Origin: Gimesia algae
GTDB taxonomy: Bacteria > Planctomycetota > Planctomycetia > Planctomycetales > Planctomycetaceae
Length of the DNA: 64,000 bases
Direction of reading: 5' to 3'
NCBI RefSeq assembly: GCF_007746795.1
Contig: NZ_CP036343.1
Coordinates: forward strand, 1,120,531-1,184,530
The position numbers were made by a program, and so were the translations under genes. The notes under the pieces were generated by a model. That model was not told the DNA's origin. It made no database searches and was given only the letters and a program-made list of their open reading frames with translations. The first letter of the stretch is position 1. Each line of letters begins with the position of its first letter. This document shows positions 8,745-17,785 of the stretch, piece by piece.

Positions 8745-10085
8745 ATGCTGTCAATCTGGGGACCAGAGAAGAAGCTCTGTGATCGTATTTCGCGGCGGGA
8801 AATTCTGAAAATTGGCGCTCTGGGACTGGGCGGAATGAGTCTGCCACAGTTACTTCAGGCGGAGTCACAATCGGGTAGCACTAAACGCCAAAAAGCGGTC
8901 ATTATGATTTACATGTGTGGTGCTCCCTCGCATCAGGACATGTACGACCTGAAAATGGATGCCCCTGCAGAAATTCGTGGCGAGTTTCGACCGATCGAAA
9001 CCCGTGTCCCCGGGTTCCAGATCTGCGAGCACCTACCTCGCTTGGGAAACATTGCCGATAAAATCATTCCCCTGCGTTCCGTGCATGGTTCCCCCAATGG
9101 TGCCCACGACTCCTTCATCTGCTATACCGGTCGTACCACCCGTAATCAGCCGGCTGGTGGCTGGCCTTCCATTGGTTCTGTCGTTTCAAAACTTCAGGGT
9201 CCTGCGAACCCTGCTGTTCCTCCGTTCGTCGGGCTTTCTCCCGACACGAGACATCCTCCCTATGGCTCTCCCGGTCTTCCCGGATTTCTGGGAGTCAGCA
9301 ACTCCGCATTTCGTCCTTCGGGCCCCTCGCGTAAGAACATGGTTCTGAATGGGATCGATGAATCACGACTGAATGACCGCAAACAACTGCTGGCCTCTTT
9401 CGATCAGTTTAAGAGAGAAGCTGACTCCAGCGGTTCCATGCAGGGTATGGACGACATGAATCAGCAGGTGTTCAATATCCTGACTTCCAATCGACTGGTC
9501 AATGCACTTGACCTCTCTCAGGAAGATCCTGCCGTCCGCGAGCGCTACGGTAAAGGGGATTCAAGAAACTTCGGCGATGGTGCTCCCAGAAACCTGGAAC
9601 ATTTCCTGATGGCGCGACGTCTTGTCGAAGCTGGTGCCCGCATCGTCACTCTGAATTTCGGACGCTGGGATTTTCACAGTAACAATTTCGGTGGCTTGAA
9701 AGATACGCATCTCCCGCAGTTTGATCAGGGCTTAGCCACTTTGATCGAGGACCTGCATGAACGGGGCATGGCGGATGACGTCGCCGTGGTCGCCTGGGGA
9801 GAATTTGGCCGGACCCCAAAAATCAATAAAGATGGCGGACGCGATCACTGGCCCGCAGTGGGTGGTGGACTGCTGGCAGGCGGCGGATTTAAAACCGGTC
9901 AGGTCATCGGCAGCACCGATCGAATGGGAGCCCAGGTCGCCGATCGTCCCATACACTTCGGTGAAGTCTTCGCCACACTGTATCGCCATCTGGGCATCGA
10001 TTATAACACTGCTCCCATTCAGGACCTCTCAGGGCGTCCGCATTATCTGGTAGATGGATACGACCCTCTTCCTGAAGTATTTTAA
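8745..10085 (+). CDS. DUF1501 family protein (twin-arginine exported)
   Basis: 446 residues from ATG 8745, preferred because the AGAAAGGA ribosome site at 8731-8738 is too close to the other ATG at 8739. The N-terminus carries a Tat signal, ISRREILKIG with Arg17-Arg18, then a hydrophobic stretch. DUF1501 proteins belong to the alkaline-phosphatase/sulfatase superfamily by fold; the segments MYMCGAPSHQ-like near the N-terminus, WDFHSNNF and GEFGRTPKIN are the family's conserved motifs. In Planctomycetes they are usually paired with DUF1553/DUF1549 cytochrome proteins, which are absent here. The function is unknown; cell-envelope or substrate-binding roles are guesses. A paralogue is at 58621-59943. 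Confidence 0.85.
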   Translation: MLSIWGPEKKLCDRISRREILKIGALGLGGMSLPQLLQAESQSGSTKRQKAVIMIYMCGAPSHQDMYDLKMDAPAEIRGEFRPIETRVPGFQICEHLPRLGNIADKIIPLRSVHGSPNGAHDSFICYTGRTTRNQPAGGWPSIGSVVSKLQGPANPAVPPFVGLSPDTRHPPYGSPGLPGFLGVSNSAFRPSGPSRKNMVLNGIDESRLNDRKQLLASFDQFKREADSSGSMQGMDDMNQQVFNILTSNRLVNALDLSQEDPAVRERYGKGDSRNFGDGAPRNLEHFLMARRLVEAGARIVTLNFGRWDFHSNNFGGLKDTHLPQFDQGLATLIEDLHERGMADDVAVVAWGEFGRTPKINKDGGRDHWPAVGGGLLAGGGFKTGQVIGSTDRMGAQVADRPIHFGEVFATLYRHLGIDYNTAPIQDLSGRPHYLVDGYDPLPEVF

Positions 10086-10197
10086 GCCTCTTACCATAGC
10101 TCAAGAAATCCATCCTTTAGCTTTTCTGCGCAACCCGTTACGATATGTATCGACACGCTGACTGCCTGAATCAGACGATACAGATAATACGGAATTA

Positions 10198-12036
10198 ATG
10201 ATGACCCGCGCTGGAATGGATGACGCTTTACTGGATGTGCTGCACGAATACTGGGGCTATGCGGAGTTCCGTCCCCTGCAACAGGAAGCGATGACCGCCG
10301 TATTGGATGACCGGGATTCACTCGTCGTCCTGCCTACAGGCGGAGGAAAATCACTCTGCTATCAGGCTCCTGCGCTCTGCAGGGAAGGGACTGCTGTCGT
10401 AGTCAGCCCTTTGATTTCACTCATGAAAGATCAGGTTGATGCACTACGCGTTTGCGGCATCTCTGCAGCCTGTCTTAATAGTTCACTGGACCAGGAAGAA
10501 TCTCGCCAGGTCTTACGCGACGTCCGGGCCGGTAAGATCAAACTCCTGTATGTCGCCCCCGAACGACTGATGCTGGAAAACATGCTCTGCCTGCTGGCAG
10601 AGATCAACCTGTCTTATATCGTCATCGATGAAGCGCATTGTGTCAGCATGTGGGGACACGATTTTCGCCCCCATTATCGTGAACTGTCGGAATTAAAAAC
10701 CATCTTCCCACAATGCGGAATCCATGCTTACACAGCGACCGCGACGGAAGAGGTTCGCTCCGATATCGCCGTACAACTGGGGTTAAAAACCCCCGAAATT
10801 CTGATCGGTTCCTTCGATCGTCCCAACCTGACTTATTCCGTCGCACGACGCGCAGACCGCTTTAACCAGGTTTGTACGGTACTGGACCGTCACCCCGGAG
10901 AACCTGGAGTAATCTATTGTATTTCCCGCGCTGATGTTGAATCGTTGAGTGAATCGCTTAACGATTCTGGTTACGAAACACGTCCTTACCACGCTGGATT
11001 ACCGGATGGAGAACGCGCGGCAAATCAGGAAGCCTTTATTCAGGATCGGGTCGACGTCATCGTAGCAACCATCGCGTTCGGCATGGGCATCGACAAGCCC
11101 AACGTACGATATGTGATTCACGCCGGTTTGCCCAAATCGCTGGAAAATTATCAGCAGGAGAGCGGCCGAGCAGGGCGAGATGGTCTGGAAGCAGAGTGTG
11201 TGCTGCTTTATTCAGAACAGGACGCGATGATCTGGAAGCGAATTCTGGAAGACCAGCCCGATGAATCGAAAACCAGCGCGCTACAGTCACTGCGGGCCAT
11301 GCAGAACTACTGCCATTCATTTGATTGTCGGCACCGTTACCTAATGCAGCATTTCGGTCAGGATCTGGAACAGGATTGCGAAACGGGCTGCGATCTCTGT
11401 CGTGGTGATTTTCAGAAAGTAGAGGATGCTCAGATCATCGGACAGAAAATCCTCTCTTCCATTTTCAGACAGGATCAGAATTTTGGCGCTTCCTACACGG
11501 CTGCCGTTCTGAAAGGTTCCAAAGATAAAAAAGTTCTGGCAAATGGGCATAACAATTTAAGTACGTACGGATTGCTCAAAACAGAAAGTCTCTCGACGAT
11601 CCGAAACTGGATCAATCAACTGGCATCTCAGGGGTACTTAACCAAAACTGCCGAATATCAACAGCTACGCATTACCAAAACCGGCAGGTTACTGCTGAAA
11701 GGTGAAATCACTCCCCAGCTCATGCGAACAACAGAGACCGGCAAATCTGAGACGAATCGCAGCTCTAAGAACGATTTATCCAATTTGAACTGGAAAGGTG
11801 TCGACCAGGACCTCTTCGAAAGCCTCCGCTTACTGCGCAAGCAGATCGCCGGGGAAAAGGGGATTCAACCGTATATGGTGTTTGGCGATGCGACACTCCG
11901 AGAACTGGCACGACACAAACCCCAAACACTGCCTCAGTTCCTGGAAATCTGGGGGGTAGGCCAGAAAAAATGTGACGACTTCGGGCAGCAGTTTCTCGAC
12001 TGTATTGCTTCGCAGTCAGAACCACACCCTCAATAA
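10198..12036 (+). CDS. recQ: ATP-dependent DNA helicase RecQ
   Basis: 612 residues. Superfamily 2 helicase motifs are intact: FRPLQQEAM (Q-motif region, 24-32), Walker A LPTGGGKS (45-52), DEAHCVSMWGHDFRP (144-158) and the motif VI segment QQESGRAGRDG. A cysteine cluster (YCHSFDCRHRYLMQHFG, later CETGCDLC) forms the RecQ zinc site, followed by the winged-helix RQC region and a C-terminal HRDC domain (about 535-612, with FLEIWGVGQKK). RecQ unwinds DNA 3'-5' in recombination repair and fork restart. The start MMTR has two adjacent ATGs. It is a stand-alone gene in a normal full-length form. Confidence 0.93.
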   Translation: MMTRAGMDDALLDVLHEYWGYAEFRPLQQEAMTAVLDDRDSLVVLPTGGGKSLCYQAPALCREGTAVVVSPLISLMKDQVDALRVCGISAACLNSSLDQEESRQVLRDVRAGKIKLLYVAPERLMLENMLCLLAEINLSYIVIDEAHCVSMWGHDFRPHYRELSELKTIFPQCGIHAYTATATEEVRSDIAVQLGLKTPEILIGSFDRPNLTYSVARRADRFNQVCTVLDRHPGEPGVIYCISRADVESLSESLNDSGYETRPYHAGLPDGERAANQEAFIQDRVDVIVATIAFGMGIDKPNVRYVIHAGLPKSLENYQQESGRAGRDGLEAECVLLYSEQDAMIWKRILEDQPDESKTSALQSLRAMQNYCHSFDCRHRYLMQHFGQDLEQDCETGCDLCRGDFQKVEDAQIIGQKILSSIFRQDQNFGASYTAAVLKGSKDKKVLANGHNNLSTYGLLKTESLSTIRNWINQLASQGYLTKTAEYQQLRITKTGRLLLKGEITPQLMRTTETGKSETNRSSKNDLSNLNWKGVDQDLFESLRLLRKQIAGEKGIQPYMVFGDATLRELARHKPQTLPQFLEIWGVGQKKCDDFGQQFLDCIASQSEPHPQ

Positions 12037-12389
12037 GCCCTTTCACTCATTACCTTTATGATAATGCTTCTTCCACCCCATGGTAGCGGGTCGCTTAACG
12101 GACACGATTCCTCTTCGGAATGGACGTAACCCGTAGATTCCTTTCCCAATTTCACCAGAGCCGAATCCTTTTTCGATTTTTTCCACAAAATCGATATAGA
12201 AAACTTGCAGGACAGGGGATCTCTCTATACGATCCCCTTATTGAGATTGAGTTTCAATTTCAATCAGCCAGCAAGCCAAGATGGCATTTCTCCATTAGTA
12301 GCCAGCCAGCCAGACCCAACGGGCATTGAAAGATCCAGCAATCTTTCAAATTCATCACACTGGTAATTTTCTACGAATCAGGAGAAACC
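12037..12389. other. Intergenic region before the pseudopilin gene
   Basis: 353 bases with no gene. It contains a short run of CAGC/CAGCCAG repeats around 12264-12316 and a good ribosome site (AGGAGAAACC) just before 12390. No clear promoter was picked out. Confidence 0.4.
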
Positions 12390-13277
12390 ATGCTATCCCG
12401 CTATCGCAAGAAACGCGCCTTCACACTGATTGAGCTACTCGTCGTCATCGCGATCATCGCAATTCTGATCGCCTTACTGCTCCCCGCCGTCCAGCAGGCA
12501 CGCGAAGCAGCCCGCCGTAGCCAATGTAAAAATAATCTGAAACAAATTGGCCTGGCGATTCATAATTATCACGATGCTCATACAGCATTACCTCTGGGAG
12601 TTCGTTTTCCGAATTTGGTGAGCCCCCTTGTGGCGATCCTTCCTTTTCTAGATCAGGCGAATGTCCAGAATATCTATGACTTTGATTTAGGTTACAGTGA
12701 TCCATCTAATATCGAAGCAATCAATAAAACGCTACCGGTTTACCTCTGTCCTTCCATGGTAATTCCTCGTGCTGTTCCGACTCAAATCTGTGGTGAAGAA
12801 GGGGGGCCTACCAGCTACGGCCTTTCTACTGGTACCGACGAACAAGGCGATGACGGTTTGTTCGAGGGACGCGGCGGAATGGGAACAGGATACATGCCTC
12901 CTTATATCACCCGTGTTTATCGCTTCCGTGATATTACTGATGGTATGTCGAACACGATTATGGGCGGAGAGTTTAACTATAATTTAAAAGATTATACATG
13001 GAGCAGCTGCAGTGGTGATGCCAGTAAAGTTGGCACAACACGCTGGGGTTATTCACGCTGGTCATCTTCCTACCCGGGTGCTTCATTAGGTAATACTGGT
13101 GGTCAATTCAATGCAAAAACAGGATCGGGTATTTCACTCTGGCGAAGCGACCATGTCGGCGGGGGGCATTTTGTCCTGGCGGATGGTTCCGTACGTTTTG
13201 TCAGCGAAAATATTGACGCAGGCACACTAGACGCTTTAGCCACTCGTGCTGGTGGTGAAGTCATTGGAGAATTCTAA
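12390..13277 (+). CDS. DUF1559 protein with prepilin-type N-terminus
   Basis: 295 residues. The N-terminus [20 protein letters not shown] is a type IV prepilin/pseudopilin signal with cleavage expected between Ala10 and Phe11 and Glu5 of the mature chain present. The C-terminus has the family ending [20 protein letters not shown], which mimics the H-X9-DG motif (DUF1559, SBP_bac_10). Planctomycetes encode dozens of these; they are thought to be exported through a type II secretion-like system, but their role is unproven. Preceded by a strong AGGAG ribosome site. It leads a run with a lipoprotein and two more secreted proteins on the same strand. Confidence 0.9.
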   Translation: MLSRYRKKRAFTLIELLVVIAIIAILIALLLPAVQQAREAARRSQCKNNLKQIGLAIHNYHDAHTALPLGVRFPNLVSPLVAILPFLDQANVQNIYDFDLGYSDPSNIEAINKTLPVYLCPSMVIPRAVPTQICGEEGGPTSYGLSTGTDEQGDDGLFEGRGGMGTGYMPPYITRVYRFRDITDGMSNTIMGGEFNYNLKDYTWSSCSGDASKVGTTRWGYSRWSSSYPGASLGNTGGQFNAKTGSGISLWRSDHVGGGHFVLADGSVRFVSENIDAGTLDALATRAGGEVIGEF

Positions 13278-13375
13278 TCAGATCTAATGTGATTTTGATT
13301 TAAACTCAGAGATTTGATTGACCGTCGTTTTCCAGTGTGTACAGAATCGATCATTCTGTCAGAGCGAGCAGAGAT

Positions 13376-13843
13376 ATGCTTATTATGTTTGATTATCAAA
13401 GATCAATAAAATCAGTTTTATTATTTACAGCATTAGTATGCATGAGCTTCAGTTGCAGTGATAGTTCAAGTTCTTCAGTAGAACGCGTCAAAGTATCAGG
13501 AACCGTACTCTACAATGGAGATCCACTCTCCAGTGCCAAAATTCTGTTTATCTCTGAAACACCGGAAGGAATCATCAAATCTTCTGGCATCGTGCGACAG
13601 GGGATTTATCAGATTCCCGCAGCAGGGGGCCCCCCTGTCGGAAAGGCGCGAGTCGAAATTGTCCCTAGAACTCCGGAGTTAGAAGAATTAACCCAAATTA
13701 AGGCAGAAATCAAATCTGGCAAAATTCTTTCTAATCCACTCGATCTCAAAATCCCCGACATTTACAACAAAAAGAGTCAGCTGACTGCGATGATCACAAG
13801 AGACGGTCAAAACTCCTTTGAGTTTAAAATTGAATCAAAATAA
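13376..13843 (+). CDS. Small lipoprotein with carboxypeptidase-regulatory-like domain
   Basis: 155 residues from ATG 13376 (MLIMFDYQRS); ATG 13385 and an upstream GTG at 13337 are alternatives. The hydrophobic stretch LLFTALVCMSFSC ends in a lipobox-like Ser-Cys, followed by a serine-rich linker, so a lipid-anchored protein is likely. The rest (VKVSGTVLYNGDPLSSAKIL, VRQGIYQIPAAGGPPVGKAR) has the Planctomycete pattern of a transthyretin/carboxypeptidase-regulatory-like beta sandwich: G-x-V-x-x-NG-x-P-L and G-x-Y-x-I. Such lipoproteins routinely follow DUF1559 genes, as here, which suggests the two products work together at the envelope. Confidence 0.8.
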   Translation: MLIMFDYQRSIKSVLLFTALVCMSFSCSDSSSSSVERVKVSGTVLYNGDPLSSAKILFISETPEGIIKSSGIVRQGIYQIPAAGGPPVGKARVEIVPRTPELEELTQIKAEIKSGKILSNPLDLKIPDIYNKKSQLTAMITRDGQNSFEFKIESK

Positions 13844-13884
13844 ACAGCCGCCGCTAAACTATTTAACATCTGCGGAGCAAATTT

Positions 13885-14667
13885 ATGAAGTTGTATGAAC
13901 TAATTCAGAAAGAGTTAAAATGTTGGGGGCTGGCTGGCTTAATTGTCCTGCTCACACTGTCCACAACCATTCAGTGGTCACCAGCCCGGGATCAACCCAG
14001 GCTGGTTTCCAATCCCAATAAAGTAGCTGCCACTCAGTTGTACCAGAAAGTCCGGGAAGCCCGGGCCACCTGGCGCGACTTCCCCGGCTTCACAGCCGAT
14101 GTCCGCGTCCAGTACAATGGTAAAAGTACGACTGGCAAGCTCACGGCTGACAAAGATTTCAAACTGAATCTGACCCTGAAAGACAATTCGTTGTCCGAGT
14201 GGAGCCTGCCTAAACTGAACTCCGTGATCGGTCATCGTAAGTACCGCAAGCAGGAACCCATCCCGGCTACGTTTGCTGATGATGAAGTGAATCACCCCCT
14301 GGGCCGACTGGTCAACATTGATGGCAAAAGCGTATCGTTTCGACTGCGGGGTGATGTCATGACCGAAGTCCATCGTCGTTCGGACAAATCCTGGTTCACG
14401 ATTTCCACCTTGGATGTCTGGCGTACGAAAGAAAATGAAATACTGCCCCGCGATACCTCAGTGATCTATCGCGATCCCAAATCAGGGAGCATTACAGGCA
14501 ATCGCAGCAATACGTTTGCATTCACCCGCATCGGAAACTTCGATCTGCCATCCCACATGCTGACCGTCGAAACCGGTGAGAAATTTGAACGAAATGTCGG
14601 TTCAATCACACTCTCCAATCATCGTTTAGCTTCGCCTGAATCATTGTCTCAGGCTCAATCCAGATAA
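13885..14667 (+). CDS. DUF3386-like protein
   Basis: 260 residues. A hydrophobic segment LAGLIVLLTLSTTIQWSPA near residues 18-36 could be a signal peptide or anchor. The middle (ATWRDFPGFTADVRVQYNGK) matches what I recall of the DUF3386 family found in cyanobacteria and Planctomycetes, a lipocalin-like or outer-membrane-lipid-binding type beta fold. No catalytic residues are evident. It lies 41 bases after the lipoprotein and 42 before the kelch gene, all on the plus strand with good ribosome sites (GGAGCAAATTT), so co-transcription is likely. Confidence 0.6.
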   Translation: MKLYELIQKELKCWGLAGLIVLLTLSTTIQWSPARDQPRLVSNPNKVAATQLYQKVREARATWRDFPGFTADVRVQYNGKSTTGKLTADKDFKLNLTLKDNSLSEWSLPKLNSVIGHRKYRKQEPIPATFADDEVNHPLGRLVNIDGKSVSFRLRGDVMTEVHRRSDKSWFTISTLDVWRTKENEILPRDTSVIYRDPKSGSITGNRSNTFAFTRIGNFDLPSHMLTVETGEKFERNVGSITLSNHRLASPESLSQAQSR

Positions 14668-14709
14668 AATTCCTACTACCACTTTCACCCGTTAAAGAAG
14701 AGTAACCTT

Positions 14710-16368
14710 ATGAAGACTTTTCAATGGACCGCAGCTGTCATCTGTCTGCTGGCTGCTTCAATTACTAATCAGGCATTCGCGCATTTTCTCTGGCTCCTGC
14801 CTCAAGCAGAAGGAAAAAATAATGCCGCCAAGGTTCAACTATATTTCGGTGAAGCAGCCGAACCCGATGATCCGGATCTGCTCAAACCACTGACCGGTAT
14901 TAAAGTCTGGGAGAAAAACGCCAAAGGCAAGCTGGAAACGTACTCGCTCACCGCCGGTGATGACTCACTGTTCATCACACCAGCCCCCAAGGGAGCAGGA
15001 CGCGCCGCTTACGGTCTGAGCCACACCTATGGCGTTATCACTCGTGGAGAGAGTCAGTTTCTCCTCCAGTATTATGCCAAAACCTATCCCCAGAAAAGCC
15101 AGCGTGTCTGGAGTAAAATCTCCTGCACCGAACAACTGCCGCTGGATATTGTCCCTACCCTCAAAGGGGACGAAGTCACTCTGCAGGTTAACTGGGAGGG
15201 CAAACCACAGGCAGATATCGAACTCAAAATCATCGGCCCCAAAACCAGTGATTCCACAGTCACTGCTGCCACCAACGCCAAAGGCCAGCATCAGTTGAAA
15301 CTGGCTGAAGGTGTTTACTCCATCCGGGCAAAATTCGTCCAGGAGAAAAAAGGCGAACACAAAGAGGACAAATATGATAGCGTGCGTCATTACTCCACTT
15401 TGACTCTCCCCTTTGTCGCAGTCGCTGAAAACAACAAAACAGCAGCCGCTTCTGAAGCTGCTAGCGACAGCAAATACCCTCACCTGCCCGAAGGGATTTC
15501 CAGTTTCGGTGCCGCCGTCAGTGGAGATTATCTCTACGTTTACAGCGGTCACATCGGTCGTGCTCACGCTCATAGTGCTGAAAACCTTTCGAAGAATTTT
15601 CAGCGTCTCAATCTCAAACAACCTGCCAAATGGGAATCACTGCCGATCAAAACCCCGCTGCAGGGTTTAGCGATGGCTCCTCACGGTGAAAGCGTCTACC
15701 GTGTTGGCGGACTCTCTGCTTACAACAAAAAAGACGAAGACTCCCTGATGGAATCGCTGCCGACCGTCGAACGGTTTTCTCCTGATAAGAAAGCCTGGGA
15801 AGCTGTCACAGACATGCCCACCGGTCGGTCTTCTCATGACTCCGTCTTTTTAGGCGACAATTTATATGTTGTCGGTGGCTGGACCATGCGAAAAGGGGAC
15901 GAATCAATCTGGCAGGATGAGATGCTGGTTCTCGACGCCACTCAGGAAAAACCAGAGTGGAAAACCATCAAACAACCATTCCAGCGTAGAGCACTCTCCG
16001 CAGCTGCACATCAGGGTAAAATCTACGCCATGGGGGGCATCGACGCTGATGGCGACATCAGTCATGAAGTCGACGTCTTTTCTCCTGAAACCGGAAAATG
16101 GACCAAAGGCCCTGAGCTTCCCGGAAGCACGATGAATGGCTTCGGAACCACTGCCTGGAGCATTGATGGCAACCTGTATTTCAGTGGCATGGATGGTGGC
16201 GTCTTCCAGCTGGATCAGAAAAATAACAGCTGGAAAAAAGCAGGTACTCTGGCCACACCACGCTTTTTCCATCGACTACTGCCTGATGGTAATGGTGGTC
16301 TGCTCGCCATCGGCGGTGCTTCCCGAAAAGGACACCTCAAAACTATTGAGCAGGTCAAACTGGATTAG
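14710..16368 (+). CDS. Secreted DUF4198-like / kelch-repeat fusion protein
   Basis: 552 residues. A signal peptide ends near NQAFA (residue 24). Residues 24-245 (AHFLWLLPQAEG..., AYGLSHTYGVI, GVYSIRAKF) resemble DUF4198, a periplasmic beta domain often linked to metal uptake. Residues 265-552 form about five kelch blades: SFGAAVSGDYLYVYSGHIGR, MAPHGESVYRVGGLS, SVFLGDNLYVVGGW, AAHQGKIYAMGGIDA, PDGNGGLLAIGGASR. Kelch propellers bind proteins or sugars. The histidine-rich patch HIGRAHAHSAE (about 277-287) is a possible metal site. It ends the DUF1559 gene run and is followed by a strong terminator. Confidence 0.8.
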   Translation: MKTFQWTAAVICLLAASITNQAFAHFLWLLPQAEGKNNAAKVQLYFGEAAEPDDPDLLKPLTGIKVWEKNAKGKLETYSLTAGDDSLFITPAPKGAGRAAYGLSHTYGVITRGESQFLLQYYAKTYPQKSQRVWSKISCTEQLPLDIVPTLKGDEVTLQVNWEGKPQADIELKIIGPKTSDSTVTAATNAKGQHQLKLAEGVYSIRAKFVQEKKGEHKEDKYDSVRHYSTLTLPFVAVAENNKTAAASEAASDSKYPHLPEGISSFGAAVSGDYLYVYSGHIGRAHAHSAENLSKNFQRLNLKQPAKWESLPIKTPLQGLAMAPHGESVYRVGGLSAYNKKDEDSLMESLPTVERFSPDKKAWEAVTDMPTGRSSHDSVFLGDNLYVVGGWTMRKGDESIWQDEMLVLDATQEKPEWKTIKQPFQRRALSAAAHQGKIYAMGGIDADGDISHEVDVFSPETGKWTKGPELPGSTMNGFGTTAWSIDGNLYFSGMDGGVFQLDQKNNSWKKAGTLATPRFFHRLLPDGNGGLLAIGGASRKGHLKTIEQVKLD

Positions 16369-16388
16369 TGCAGACACTCTCTGTTTGA

Positions 16389-16451
16389 AGAGACAAGAGC
16401 TCTGCTCTGGATACGCCCCATTTCCGGGAGCTCTTGTCTCTCCTCTTTTTT
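16389..16451 (+). terminator. Rho-independent terminator after the kelch gene
   Basis: A 14-bp perfect stem, AGAGACAAGAGCTC (16389-16402) with GAGCTCTTGTCTCT (16428-16441), a 25-base loop and TCTTTTTT to 16451. It closes the 12390-16368 gene run and precedes the TPR gene by 33 bases. Confidence 0.85.
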
Positions 16452-16484
16452 GTTACATACTGATTCTTTACCGGAGAGTGCGAG

Positions 16485-17285
16485 ATGGACCATCAAAACA
16501 CACTACAGAAAGCAATCGGCCTGTTTCGACAGGGTCTGCAATTTCAGGCACTCGAATGCCTCGCAAAACTGTTCGAGGTACAACCTGACTCCGGTAAAGC
16601 GTGGGAACTCAAAGGATTGATTGAAGACTCTTTGAGCTGGCAGCATGCTTCCATTCACTCACTTGAAACAGCGACTACTCTGATTCCACTGTCTAGCTCG
16701 GGACAGTACATCCTGGCAAAAAACTACCTGGAAACCGGCAAAACGGCTCTGGGAAGTTCTGTCTTCGCAATAATACTGCAACGTGACGATATCCCGACTC
16801 GTCTGCTACCAGCCATCGCTGCTTATCTTAGTCGATACCCTGACCTCACCTACCTGGCATTGTCCGCCTGTCGCAAAGCAGTCGAACAGGACCCCGAATG
16901 TGGAGACTCCCTGCTGGGTATGGCTTATTTTATGGAGAAGCTGAATTACCCTTATCAGCAGACCGCTGGCGTACTTCGCAAAGCTGTCTCCCTTGATCCA
17001 GACAATCGACACTATCGGATGGCCCTTAGTAACATCCTGGTTCAATCAGATCAGCTGGAAGAAGCCTGGCGAACTGCCAAAGAAATCAGCCAAACCCAAC
17101 TCAAGCAGATTCAATGTTCCAGTTGTCTGAATAAACTGATTCATATTTTTACGGAAGCGGAAGACCACGGCCGACGCGATTACTGCCTGAGCCTCCTGCA
17201 GCAACTGTCATCAACAGAGGCAACGTCCCCTCGTAACCCGCTGCCAGACAGTACATCCAGGCCTTATAAATTTCTGAATCGGTGA
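16485..17285 (+). CDS. Tetratricopeptide-repeat protein
   Basis: 266 residues, no signal peptide. TPR-like helical pairs begin at once: AIGLFRQGLQFQALECLAKL, AWELKGLIEDSLSWQHASIH, QYILAKNYLETGKTALGSSV, and later LRKAVSLDPDNRHYRMALSN with the canonical LDPDN turn. A CSSC pair is present (QIQCSSCLNKL, about residue 207). TPR proteins are adaptors; the partner may be one of the co-transcribed genes. The gene is followed directly by the Rrf2-type regulator. Confidence 0.75.
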   Translation: MDHQNTLQKAIGLFRQGLQFQALECLAKLFEVQPDSGKAWELKGLIEDSLSWQHASIHSLETATTLIPLSSSGQYILAKNYLETGKTALGSSVFAIILQRDDIPTRLLPAIAAYLSRYPDLTYLALSACRKAVEQDPECGDSLLGMAYFMEKLNYPYQQTAGVLRKAVSLDPDNRHYRMALSNILVQSDQLEEAWRTAKEISQTQLKQIQCSSCLNKLIHIFTEAEDHGRRDYCLSLLQQLSSTEATSPRNPLPDSTSRPYKFLNR

Positions 17286-17356
17286 ATTGTTCTCAGCCCG
17301 TGGTGGCTGTTCGAATTCGATTCGTATTCAACATGAACCAGGAACAAGTCATTGAC

Positions 17357-17785
17357 ATGATATCTCAAACCGAAGCATATGCTCTGCGAGCTATGACCTG
17401 CCTGGCATTTCGTTTTCCCGATTATATGACTCGAAATCAACTGTCCGAGGCGGCAGACGTCCCCCATGCCTATCTCCCAAAAATCATGCTGGAACTGAAT
17501 CGCACTGGCCTGATCCGCTCGCAGCGGGGACAGAATGGCGGCTATGCTTTGATTCCGACTCCACAGGAAATCTCGTTACTCGATGTGATTAAATCAATCA
17601 AAGCAGGATCTCAGCGCGAGTTGTATCAGTGGAACTCGGATACTTCGAACGAAATCCGACAACTCGATCAGCATCTGAATCACACTTTTTCCATGTTGGA
17701 GACCAGTCTCGAACAGACATCCCTGGCCGACATCTTTAACAATTCAAACCGACCAACGACTGAGGTAACTGATCGTGTTCAATAA
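17357..17785 (+). CDS. Rrf2-family transcriptional regulator without the cysteine cluster
   Basis: 142 residues from ATG 17357 (MISQTEAYALRAM, the usual family start); ATG 17333 and a GTG at 17282 overlapping the TPR gene are alternatives. The winged helix-turn-helix (residues 1-85) is typical: YALRAMTCLA, TRNQLSEAADVPHAYLPKIM, GLIRSQRGQNGGYAL. The wing is followed by the dimer helix. Members such as IscR and NsrR hold an Fe-S cluster with three cysteines in the loop after the wing; this loop (KAGSQRELYQWNSDTSNEIR) has none, so it may sense something else or act without a cluster. It overlaps the next gene by 11 bases, implying one transcript. Confidence 0.82.
   Translation: MISQTEAYALRAMTCLAFRFPDYMTRNQLSEAADVPHAYLPKIMLELNRTGLIRSQRGQNGGYALIPTPQEISLLDVIKSIKAGSQRELYQWNSDTSNEIRQLDQHLNHTFSMLETSLEQTSLADIFNNSNRPTTEVTDRVQ

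Noticed and set aside
14965..15621. 218-codon minus-strand frame inside the kelch gene
   Set aside because: Antisense to a clear coding frame; no domain or ribosome site.
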